DNA of 64,000 bases from Tetragonia tetragonoides. Taxonomy: Eukaryota > Streptophyta > Magnoliopsida > Caryophyllales > Aizoaceae. A program made the translations under genes and the position numbers. Shown here piece by piece: positions 24,472 to 36,048 of this stretch. Position 1 is the first letter of the stretch. Each line of letters opens with the position of its first letter. The stretch covers positions 37,610,766 through 37,674,765 of the forward strand of contig CM076147.1 in the NCBI GenBank assembly GCA_038025085.1, read 5' to 3'. The notes under the pieces were generated by a model, which did not search any database, was not told the origin of the DNA, and was given only the letters and a program-made list of their open reading frames with translations.

Positions 24472-26332
24472 CTCGAGCCTCCGAAAGTCGAAAAATGAAG
24501 GCTCCGGAACTTAGGGGATTTGGGAGGCCCTCAGAGGCGTTTATTCAATCCCTGATAGGCTTGGAAGGGTGTTTTACCGGAGACTGGTGTAGGAGCTGGA
24601 ATACCAAAGGCATGGGTGATATCGAAGTTATGGGATTCGGATGTCCCTCCTGGGGCGCCGAGCGTCCTCTGTGGTCATGATAGACCCCCTGGATAAGTTT
24701 GGGTAAGAATGACACCCGGGGCCCAAGAAGCCGAAAACGAAGGCTATAATCCACGTTTTTTTGGGAATCTAGAAGGCCGCGGAACGAAGGTGGAAATTTT
24801 CACACTACATCGCACAGATTACCCCTAGGGGACATGGGAGGCGCTCGGGGTCGCTTATCAAGTCCCTGATAAGCTTGGAAGGGCGTTTTATGGGACACTG
24901 GTGTAAGAGCCACACACCAAAGGCATGGGTGATATCGAAGTTCGGGGATGTCCCTTCCGGGGCACCGAGGGTACTCTAGGGTCATGATAGATGCCCCGCA
25001 AAAATTTGCGTAAAAATGATACCCTGGCCCCGGGAAGTGAAAAACAAAGGCTATAATCCAAATTTTTTGGGCTTACGGGAGGCCCTGAAACGAAGGTGAA
25101 TATTTTCACACCACATCGCACGGAACACCCCTAGGGGACATGGGAGACCCTCGGGGTCGCTTATCCGGTCTCTGATAGGCTTGGAAGGGTGTTTGACGGG
25201 ACACTGGTGTAAGAGCGGGAGCACCAAAGGCATGGGTGATATTGAAATTCGGGGATTCGGATGTCCCTCCCGGGGCACCGAGGGTCCTCTAGGGTTATGA
25301 TAGACGGCCCCCTGAAGAAGTTTAGGCAAAAATGACACCTGGGCCCCGGGAAGCCAAAAACGAAGGCTATAATCCACGTTTTTTGAGCTTTAGGGAGATC
25401 CCGGAATAAAGGTGGATATTTTTGCACCACATCGCACGGAACACCCTTAGGGGGACAATGGAGGCGTTCGGGGTCGCTTATCAAGTCTCTAATAGGCTTG
25501 GAAGGGTGTTTTACGGGACACCGATGTAAGAGCCAGAACACCAAAGGCATGGGTGATATCGAAGTTCGGGGATCCAAATGTCCCTCCCGGGGCACCGGGA
25601 GTAGTCTAGGGTCATGATAAACCCCCGGAGAAATTTGAGCAAAGATGATACCCGGACCTCGGGAAGCCGAAAACGAAGGATATAATCCACGTTTTTTGGG
25701 CTTATGGGAGACCCCGAAACGAAGGTGGATATTTTCACACTACATCGCACGGAACACCCCTAGAGGACATGGGAGGCCCTTGGTGTCGCTTATCCGGTCC
25801 TTGATAGGCTTGGAAGGGTACTTTACGGGATACTAGGGTAAGAGCTGGAGCACCAAAGGCATGGGTGACATCGAAATTCGGAGATTCGAATATCCCTTCC
25901 AGGGCACCGAGGTTCCTGTAGGGTCATGATAGACCCCCCTGAAATGTTTGGGCAAAAATGACACCCGGGCTCCGGGAAGCCGAAAACGAAGGCCATAATC
26001 CACGTTTTTTGAGCTTACGAGAGGCCCCGGAACAATGGTGGATTTTCCACACCACATCGCACGGAATACTCATAGAGGACATGGGAGGCCCTCAGGGTCT
26101 CTTATCCGGTTCTTGATAGGCTTGGAAGGGCTTTTTATGGGACACTTGTGTGAGAACTAAAACACCAAAGGCATGGGTGATATCGAAGTTCGGGGATCCG
26201 GATGTCCCTCCCGGGACACCGAGGGTAATCTAGGGTCATGATAGACCCCCAGAAAAGTTTGGGCAAAAATGACACTCGGGCCTTGCGAAGCCGAAAACGA
26301 AGGCTATAGTACACGTTTTTTGGGCTTGTGGG

Positions 26333-27045
26333 TAGGGATGAGCATGTTGATCCTGATCCGATGATCTGAACCGGATCCGGTCTGCTTTTTATCCGGAAAA
26401 ATGGATATTCGCTCCGCTTTTTTGGGACCCAAATAGGAGCGGATACAGATCGACCATCTAAGAAATACGGATATCTGTATCCGCTTCGCTTTTTTAAAAA
26501 ATTAAAAAAATTCAATTTTACAACCGTATAATCAATTATGCGTGTATGGACTAGAAGTCTAGAGCCCTAAAAATTAAAAGATTCCAGTTTTACAGCCGTA
26601 TAATCAATTTCAGAGTTGGATTAGTTTTGTTATATTGTTGTAGTTAACATAAAAAATGTGGACTTTAATAGTACATTTGGATAATTGGTCATGATTGTAT
26701 TATAACAATATTAGATTGTTAACTTTGTATTAGGTTTATTAAATTTGAAGATTTGAAATTGGTACTTGTATAATTTTGGAGGCTATTTGGGCCCGATTCG
26801 ATACAATTTAGTAGTTTACTACGTACTCAATTCAAAAAGTAAATGAAAACAGGAGAAAAGACAAAACAAACTCAAAACGGATACGGATATCCGCTGATCC
26901 GCTCCGTTTAAACCGGATATCCGAAAAAGCGGGTATCCGCTTTAAAGCGGAGTGGATACGGATTGACATTTTGATGATCCAGAAAAGCAGATATCCGCTC
27001 CGCTTTCCAAAACCGGAGCGGATAATCCGCTTATGCTCACCCCTA
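26333..27045. mobile_element. hAT non-autonomous element with perfect 8-bp duplication in satellite array 1
   Basis: The termini TAGGGATGAGCATG and (reverse complement) TAGGGGTGAGCATAAG are inverted repeats. Perfect 8-base duplications CTTGTGGG flank it at 26325-26332 and 27046-27053. Subterminal zones on both sides are dense in GGATATCCGC/GCGGATAT motifs and palindromes. Length is 713 bases; the central 300 bases are AT-rich and non-coding. Excision on paper restores a satellite monomer. Confidence 0.88.
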
Positions 27046-27424
27046 CTTGTGGGAGGTCCCGAAATAAAGGTTGATATTTTCACACCACATCGCACGGAAC
27101 ACTCCTAAGGACATGGGAGACCCTCGTGGTCGGTTATCCGGTCCCTGATAGCCTTGGGAAGGCGTTTACGGGACAGTAGGTTGGGCAAAAATGACACCCG
27201 GGGCCCGGGAAGCCGAAAACGAATGCTATATATAATCCACGTTGTTTGAGCTTCCGGGAGGCCCCGGAACGAGGGCAGATATTTTCGCACCACCTTGCAC
27301 CGAAAAACCCATAGAGGACATGAGAGGCCTTCGGTGTTGCTTATCTGGTCCCTGAAAGGTTTGGAAGAGCGTTTTGCGGGACATTGGTGTAAGGGTCAAA
27401 ACACCAAAGACATGGGTGATATAA

Positions 27425-28069
27425 TTATCTTTTATGAAAATTTTGATAAACTTTTGAGTTTATTGGATTTGCTTATGTGGCGCGTCCTATGCTCCTTTCT
27501 TAGGTGACACATCTCATTTTAATTGTTGCATCACTCTATGCTCGATGATGTGACAATATAACTTAACACTCTTATTACCCATATGTTCTAAACATATTGC
27601 AAATGCATCTCATTGCGAAATATTTTTTTGATCCAAATCTAATGGTGTAATTTTTGTTATTTTTTGAGATGTATGAAAAATATTATATATGATTAATATT
27701 TGACGAAAATGAACTCTCAAGAATCCAAAACAAGATGATAAGTCTCCTAAACGTTTCAACCAGTTATTTTTTGTCATTATCTAAGACTCTTAAATAGTTT
27801 ACATTAACTACTTTTTGTCACTATCTTCGCTTAGATAACGCGCTCTTAAAATTCGCGTTTAGGTGATTGATTGATTGATATTAATATTACTGTTAAAATA
27901 TTCTCTGAGTGTAATATTAATATTAAAATATTGAAAATGGTTTTTTATTTTCATTTTCTTTGTCTTTTTGGGCAATTGCCTTCCGAGCTTGGCAAACCTT
28001 CAAACGCAAGTCGGGAACACACTTTCATAACTCAGTCAGGAACTCCGAAATCTAAAATCAAAACCAGCA
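27425..28069 (+). promoter_or_regulatory. 5' flank and promoter region of FTB
   Basis: AT-rich unique-looking sequence between the satellite array and the GA-rich leader of FTB. No firm TATA box, operator or conserved motif was assigned. Confidence 0.3.
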
Positions 28070-28079
28070 GAGAGAGAGG

Positions 28080-28116
<37 letters not shown>

Positions 28117-28264
28117 ACAGCAGCAGCGATGGAAACAGCAGGTGAAGCAAACCCAGCAACGGTGACACAGAGAGAACAATGGATGGTTGAAGGCCAAGTC
28201 TTTCACATCTACAATCAATTCACCCAACTCCCTCCCAATGCCAGAGCCGTCATGTAATTCCTTT

Positions 28265-28306
<42 letters not shown>
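28070..28306. repeat. (GA)n leader tract and opposing (CT)n tract flanking FTB exon 1
   Basis: A (GA)n run (about 28070-28112) ends 16 bases before the FTB start codon. A (CT)n run (about 28262-28306) begins a few bases after the exon 1 donor at 28254. In the pre-mRNA these are complementary (GA)/(CU) tracts of about 30 bases or more enclosing exon 1 and its donor site. Confidence 0.8.
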
Positions 28307-28309
<3 letters not shown>

Positions 28310-31300
28310 AAATCGCTTTGTAAATTGAAAAAGCTGATATATTCGTCGTTTCTCAGGTTGGAACTTGCGACCGATAAGCACGTCGAGTATCTCACCAATG
28401 GCCTCAAACGCCTTCCCCCGTCTTTTCGCGTTCTCGATGCCAAGTAATATAACCCTTTCTCTATCGATTATTTTATGTTATTGTGCGATTTATTTATATG
28501 CCCATCTCGTTTGATTGCTCGATTTTTGCTTCATTTTCTGAATTATTATGTCTATTTGAAGAAATGAATTGTTGAAATAGGATTAGAAGAACTAGGTGGT
28601 GAATATCAGAGGTTTAATTGTTTGAAAAGGGTTGGGGAATTTATTTTTTTTACTTGTGATTAAATGCTACTACTAGAAGTTCCTACTGCTAATTGGTGTT
28701 AATTAGCCTGAACTGGTTGAGAATCATTAATTGCATAGAATTTGGGTTAGAAAGAAAAAAATTGTATGAGTTCCTGTAATTTGGTGGTGCAGTTGTTGGT
28801 TGAGTAAGTAACTCGCAGGATTGTTGATATAAATTCTATACTAGAGTTGCTAATGTTGAACTTTTCTTTGTGCAGTCGACCATGGCTTTGCTATTGGATT
28901 CTTCATTCACTTGCTCTCTTGGATGAAACTATTGATGATGAATTAGAAAATGATGTTGTTGATTTTCTCACCCGGTGTCAGGTTTGGAGTCTCATCTAAC
29001 CCTTATCTTGTCTATAATAATTCCTTAATTAGAATGCGGCTTTTTAATATGGTAGCTATGTGATTTGAATATTTGATATTCCATTATTTTGAGATAAAGA
29101 AATGATGTTTAACTAAAATGGAGAAGAATGTTAAGAGAGAAGAATTTGTGAGGATATAAGCCTCATAGCTATACATAAAACAAAGATTGAGGTGACTTTA
29201 TTTGTTAAGCTATACATAAGAGAGAAGACTGTTAAGGGTGGTACTTTTCGGAACTTCTGTATGGATTTTAAAATTTTATAGCATTCTTTTAGAACTTTTG
29301 GCATTGGTCGGATATCAGTATATTACTATCCTCAATTTGATCTTACAATGTGATCCTTAGAGCCTTAACAATCCTCTAATACGAGCTCTTTGAGATTTCT
29401 TGGCCACAAGAATTATTTAGCAGGTTTTGGATGTAACTTTTATCATTTATGCATTCGTTGCAATTTCAGGGAAGTTTAGGTACATTGTTGGGAATCAGTT
29501 AATCACTATAAGGGTATTTACGAAGGATCTAGCGTGCTAGTGAAATTAAAATGTAAAAACAGTTTTAAATTGTTTGTAAGAAAAATATATTTACAGTTGC
29601 GGCTCAAAATAAAATAGAAGTGGGTCACATTTTTGGTATCTTAGATAGATAGATAGATAATTATATTAGTTTTGAAACTTATCCTAGTGTCAGCGCCCCT
29701 TGGGCTGAAATCTTGACAACCCCTCTAATCGTACAATTAGAACTATTACTTTTGGTGTGTCTGAATTTTCATAGTCAAATGGCAGGTGTGAAGATGCTAA
29801 CTCCATTGCAGACATTTGTTCTAGTATTAGCTGATACCAACCCTGTCTTTTGTTGTGGCTGCAGGATCCAAATGGTGGATATGGTGGTGGACCAGGACAG
29901 GCAAGTAAATGTTTTTTTTATTATTATTATTTGTGCTTATATCAAGGCAATGCTTAGTGATTGTTTTGAGTAAATGACAATGGGATTTCATTAATTGACA
30001 GTCTACTTGGTGGTAAGGGCTTGAACGTATTGATACTGTTTTTAGATAAGAGTTGTACTAATAATTATCTTTCTTTGCAAGTCGATAACTTATCATTACT
30101 TGTCATTGAATCTAAAAAGTACGAAACCGTGCTTCCTTGCACTCAACTTTTTTTGTGTTTAAGGGTGGCTGATATAGTTCAGAACTGTTAACATTATGGG
30201 CGTAATATGTGTGATATGTCTTTCCTCTAGAAAAGAGACAATGTTCATAATTCTGAGTTGAAAAACGATTACAGGTCATATATTGACTGGATTTTTAAAG
30301 AAGTATAGCATGGTTATATAAGGAAAAAGTATGTTGCAAAGCTGTTGCGTTCCCTCTGAGATTCTAAATGTCAACTTGCTTCATCATTTGGCGACGTGAA
30401 AGTTCTGTCTGATTTTCTCTTTTGCAGTTTGCACTTTTGTCTTGTTTCAATTGAAGGATGGACTAAATCATGAGAATCATGTTTTTTCTTCTTTGTCCCT
30501 GCTCAGTTATTGACTAGGTTGTTAAAAATTGCTTTCACTAATTCCTTTGTTGAGTGACTGACATATTTGGCATACTCCTCAGATGCCTCATCTTGCAACC
30601 ACTTATGCAGCAGTCAATTCACTTATTACATTGGGAGGGCACAGAGCACTTTCCTCTATCAATAGGTGGTCAGTTTACTGCATTAGAACAATTGTTGGTT
30701 CCCGTGTCATTTTTCTTTTTCTCCAATATATGTATGCGCTACATTCCTCCACCGGGGTGTAAGACTTCTATCATTCTATGCCATACAAATCTTTGGCTCG
30801 AAAAGGAGTGCAAGGCTTTACACTAGGTGGAGCTGACTATCTTAACTAGTATAGTTTAGGGCGTGCGGTTATTGCTGTCAAACCTAGTCCTTCACTCCTT
30901 TCTTGGCCATACGTTAATATCCCTTAAATCTGTGATGGTTTTATGGAACCCATCAGTGAAATGGTTCAAACTTATAATTCATATCCATATTCTTCGTGTC
31001 ATTTACCCTGAACCTATATTGTTATGCAGAGATAGAGTGTACGCATTCTTGAAGAGAATGAAGGACCCAAAAGGATTTTTCAGGTAAATAGGCAGACACT
31101 TCTAAGCATGCATTTTTGTCTTCCTATAAGGATAACTTTCTTGATGCAGGATATTTGATACCCTTTTTCCTTGCTGAATGTATTCTGTTCTTCTTTGCCC
31201 GCAACTTAGAATCTAGTGTTTCTCTTGTTCTCCCCACACTTAATTTCGGGACTAAGTCTTGTTGTGCAGTTTGATAGAATCTAGTGTTCCTTTTTAAAGT

Positions 31301-34300
31301 CTTGTTGTGCAGCTTTCTTTCTTTACTGATTTTATTCAATAAGTTACTTATTCATTCTTTGTTCACTTATGTATCCAATAATTCATGCATTCATTCAAAT
31401 GTTAAAAAAACCAGAACTTCGTGGGTCTTTTGGACCTCCACAGACCTTGTCCTTGGTGGGGTCCATCCTGGGTTCTTGTAATAGTGCATTACTATTGAAG
31501 GAAGATTGATGTTCTTCTATGGTTTTTTTTTTTTTGGGGGGGGGGGGGTGTGGTTTGCTACTATCGGAAAGGGTATTATTTTGAACTGTTGGCTCCATTA
31601 ACCCTGTCTTATTTCACATGTTAATTGCTTTTTGTTTGTTCAGGATGCATGATAAAGGAGAGATTGATGTCAGGGCTTGTTATACTGCTGTTTCAGTAAG
31701 ATTCCTTTGATCATTTGCTTCTTTCTCTAGCTGATCTATTTATAGTTGTGTGAACTTATATTTCCACCACATTGGATTGTTTGAAAAAACAAGTTCCAAG
31801 AGCAATCAAGCATTTTAATCATAAGATTTAAGGTCTGTGACATGGACATCACACTCAGTCATGGGAACTGGTTCTCGATAATAATATGGTCCTCACTTGT
31901 TCAGTTTCTGTCTCTCACTGTTGCTTTGAATACCCTTCAATCCCTTGTTTCTCACAGGCATCTTATTCTGAAAGTCTCTCAAAGAATTTTTAATGAACGC
32001 AAGCATGAGCTGAACAATGAATGGATAAAGGCATAATAAACGAACAAATAAATAAATACAGTAAAAAGGTGTTGCACAACCGCAAGTAAATGAAATGTGG
32101 TTACTACGTGTACGCTTAAAAATTTAAAAAAAGAAGAAAAAAAATGCATTAGTTGCTCCGAAATGCAAAACACCATTCAATCTAGGATTCTCTACCTTCA
32201 TTCTCTTATGGCAATTTTTCTTTGTCAAAGCCATGTCCCCGGTAAGCGCTCTAGACGAGTGACGTCTTGCTAACTTTTCTTTGAAGCTTCCATGTGTAGA
32301 ACATGACCTACAAAACTGACCCATATGGGCCATATCCTTTGTCATTTGACCATACATTGAGGTCAATTTCTATGCAAAATCAGCATCCACTTGTTCCATT
32401 TGTTTTATAATGGGGACTTGTCCAAGATTGAATCCAGCCTTTGAAATTGAAGTTCCAGACGTGCCCAACATGTGAACCAAGTTTGAGCCATTTTCAATGT
32501 CGTTTGCGCACCCGTTGAAAGTTGAAACAGTCAAAGACGGATGTCCAGCACCGATCCGGGCTTGGAACTCACTATTTTTACTAAAAGATGGTTTTTGACT
32601 TGGTAATCGGTAAAACCCAGAATGTATTGGAGTGTCAAATTTCTTAGCCGTATTGTCCGATACATAGCAGTAAATGACCAATATGACTGCCGTTCAACTG
32701 ATGAAATGACAGATATGGCTAAGAAATAGCTGGGAGAGCTGATATGGCAGATAAATCAGCCACAACCTGTTATGCTACACCCGTAACACTATCGTTCTGT
32801 GATGTAGCAACTATTATTGCAATTTCGAGCTTAAATAATCTATGTGCCACACTGCCATGCTGTCAAAGCCTAGGCTATAGATCTATGTTTTTGATAGTCC
32901 TGCTCGTGCTGATATCTGTGAACTTTGCTGATGACGGTTACATTCATTTTGCTGAACAGGTTGCTAGTATTCTGAACATCTTGGATTATGAATTGGTGAA
33001 AAATGTTGGGGACTTTATTCTAAGGTTGGTTACATCTTGCTTCTGTTATAGTTGACAAAGTCGTTCTGGTTCAGTTTCCAATCTTTTGTGAAGTATTCAC
33101 ATTCACCGAATTTGCCAACAAATTCTGCTGATTACATATTGAAATTATGATATGATGACACACATCTTTATCCAGCTGTCAGACTTATGAAGGTGGCATT
33201 GCTGGTGAGCCTGGTTCTGAAGCTCATGGTGGGTATGTTTCTGGTGGTGATGATGTATGGAAGTTTTTTTTTTTTGTTTTTTCTTCTTATCTGTATACAC
33301 TTCCTTCTCCTTGTTCCTTATGCTTGTAAGCTGTAACCATTGACATACTTTGCGCTCGCTTTAATTAGGTATACCTTTTGTGGGCTGGCCACAATGATTC
33401 TTATGAATGAGGCTCATCGATTGGACTTATCTGCATTAATTGTAAGATAGCTACCTTAATTGTTTCATTTTTCGGTTTAGCTGCTTCTTTCTAGTTACCC
33501 ATTTGTCATTTCTGTCGAGTCTGATCTCCCCTTTTTCATTTTATTTTTCCTATCTTAATATTTATTACACCTCACCCCCTCTTTTTTGTTCTCTATCTCT
33601 CCTGAGAATACGACTCCATTCCGCAACCTTTTTAGCCTTGCTCATTTCGTAGTTGAATCAAACATCACAAATTTAATAGTTCCATACTCTCATTTTGTTC
33701 CTAAAAAACAAACTTCCAAAACAAAAAAAACTCGCATTTTGTTTTCCATGGATTTTCTTCTCTTTCTATTACCGTCTTAAAACTAATGTAAGCCAAGCAA
33801 GCCCGTTGTGAATAATTCAAATACATTTCATGAGAAAATGCACTGCTTGACTTAGACAAGATTATTTTTTTTAAAAAGGAGAAATGAAATCTACGTCAAT
33901 AGGATATGAAGAGTAAACATTTCAATGTTTCTGATTATTATTTATTGTATCAGAACTGGGTTGTATTTCGTCAAGGAGTTGAGGGTGGATTTCAGGGCAG
34001 GACAAACAAGTTGGTAGATGGTTGCTATTCCTTTTGGCAGGTAACTTTGAGCTGAAAGCTGAATTGGTGTAGTTAGTTACAAAGAATGAACTGACATATG
34101 GAAATTGATATAGGGCGGTATCTTTCCTTTAGTTCAAAGATTGCTTGATTCTGTAAGGGGACAAAACTCGTCACCTGAAGGGACCAGTCAATTAGACAGA
34201 AACCATTTGAAACAGGAAGGTAAAAAGATTATGCAACTTTACATTGTTTATATCTTTCTCACATCTCAGTTCCTTTCTTCCGCTTGATACTATGTAAAAT

Positions 34301-35334
34301 GTTCTTTTACACAAGCATTGGATTTTAGTGGTGCTCGTTTTGTCTCCTGCAGGCATACAATGTGCTCCCGATGTTGCAAGTTTCTCCAACATAGGTCATG
34401 ATTTTGTCAAACATTCTGCTGAGATTGGACCTCTCTTTCATAACTTTGCTTTGCAGCAGTACCTAATTCTATGTTCTCAGGTGATTGTAATTTTTGAATA
34501 TGTTGATGCTCGTTGTGTGTTATATCTGTTTAATTGGCTACCTGTTTGTAGCCGACTAGTCTATAGTTCAGAGAATGTTGCACCTCTCCTTGGTGTATTA
34601 CAAATACTCTCCAGCAGTCCAGCTAATGTGTGAAGTCATACGGATGAAACTAACTTTCAGATTATGTTAATTACATTTCATATGCTCAAAATGTACTCCG
34701 TGCAATCCATCTCCCAATTTTCAAGTCCCTCCCGAAACTTATTATAGTAGGTAGCTAGTTGAAATTATTAGTCGTAACTTCTCATCAGCAACACTTTCAC
34801 TTTCTATTTTAGCAAAATCTGTATAACTGGTTCCACCTAGTGTCTTGAAGCGTGGTTTCTGTTGTAGATTGTGCCCTCTGAGACCTTGATTCTTTGTCAT
34901 CTGCTCTTTGCAAATCATCAGATTTGATTGTGTAACCCCTGACCCCTCCCCCACCCCTAAAAAAAGAAAAAAAATGAGAGAAAAGAAAGATCAGTCAACA
35001 AACTCACCAAAAAGGAAAAGAAAAGAAATAAAAAGGAAAATATTTAATTTAATCTTTATTTTTGTCAAGTTTTCTGAAATGAATCTGATTGCTGCAGGTG
35101 ATGGACGGAGGGCTTAGAGACAAACCTGGGAAGGGAAGGGATTTCTACCACACTTGCTATTGCTTAAGCGGCCTCTCTGTATGTCAACATTGTGGTTTGC
35201 GGGATGCTGACTCTTCTCCTTTGCCCCAGGAAGTGCTTGGTCCATACTCCAATCTTCTGGAACCAACTCACCCTCTGTATAATGTTGTCCTCGTCCGTTA
35301 CTACGAGGCCCGTGAGTTCTTCTCAAGCTCCTAG
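28129..35334 (+). CDS. ERA1: Protein farnesyltransferase beta subunit (ERA1/FTB)
   Basis: Fourteen exons: 28129-28253, 28357-28443, 28876-28981, 29865-29900, 30583-30665, 31030-31083, 31644-31695, 32960-33024, 33176-33232, 33369-33441, 33954-34040, 34114-34219, 34353-34480, 35098-35334. They total 1296 bases and 431 residues, with all phases consistent. The protein shows the prenyltransferase beta alpha-alpha barrel repeats (DPNGGYGGGPGQ, YEGGIAGEPGSEAHGGYTF, EGGFQGRTNKLVDGCYSFW). Predicted zinc ligands are Asp268 and Cys270 of VDGC and His411 of EPTHPLYN; LRDKPGKGRDFYHTCYC is the substrate-pocket hallmark. With the shared alpha subunit it farnesylates CaaX proteins; in Arabidopsis loss gives enhanced ABA response. 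The intron after exon 4 begins with GC (CAG|GCAAGT), a GC-AG intron. Exon 1 is flanked by GA and CT tracts. Intron 7 (1.26 kb) contains unassigned inserted-looking sequence around 32040-32740. Confidence 0.96.
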
Positions 35335-36048
35335 CTTTATGTTACTTAAGTTAACGCAGTCGATGCATTCCTGTGAGACTGATAAAGTAGATAAATGGGG
35401 CAGCTAGGTAGTCTCCCTGGCCATTCTATATACTTGTGTCTGTTGTTTTACCCTATCTTCTAGTACGTGCGACACAGTTGAACAGTTATTTGTTACACTG
35501 CTGGTGGATGGCGGATGGACATTTAGAAGGGAAAAAATGGAATGAAGAAAACCTTAGATCATCAAGCAAGCTAGGAATTGTTATTATTTGAACTGTAACT
35601 TCACTCGGGGGAGTTGTAACGGTGACCTTCGATTAACAACCACCCCCTGTAATCCCGGATTCCAATTGACTTGAAAAAGCAAGTTCAACTCTGTTGAAGT
35701 ACAGCATAATTTATATTCAAGCTTTAAGATGAAGAGGCTAGAACTCTTTTTAAGTATTTGCAGTAAGTTTAACATCCCAGTGATTCATAACAAGCTTGCT
35801 AGTAAAATAGCCTGTATTGCTATCCACTTTTTGAAGTCTCAGAATAATAAGCAATGCTTATTCAGGCTTATTCTGTAGCCAAAATCCGAATAAGAAAGCC
35901 AAGAGTTCAAGGTGAAGAAAAGATGGATAGACAAAATAAACACAAGGGGCAATCAACAACTAGGAGAACTGTTGCCCCTTAATTTCAAGACAGAAAAAAA
36001 ACCCAGTTGGATAAACATTAGTTCCCAGTAACTCCCGAGTCCTCTTGT
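35335..36048. other. Convergent 3' intergenic region between FTB and the propeller gene
   Basis: Both flanking genes terminate toward this 714-base stretch, so it should hold both 3' UTRs. No additional gene or repeat was identified. Confidence 0.5.

Larger units (their letters stand above)
23724..27420. repeat. Satellite array 1: ~312-bp tandem repeat, interrupted by two TIR elements
   Basis: The anchor CATGGGTGAT(A) recurs at 24611, 24924, 25231, 25548, 25860 and 26172, giving spacings of 307-317 bases (mean about 312). Diverged units flank these to about 23724 and 27420. The monomer is GC-rich relative to surroundings, with CCTCCCGGGGCACCGAGG, GGCAAAAATGACACCCGGG and CACATCGCACGGAACACC blocks. 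It is interrupted by insertions at 24149-24471 and 26333-27045. The unit near 27180 lacks about 140 bases. Minus-strand ORFs run through several monomers because the unit is close to a multiple of three with few stops; I see no protein family in them. Confidence 0.9.
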
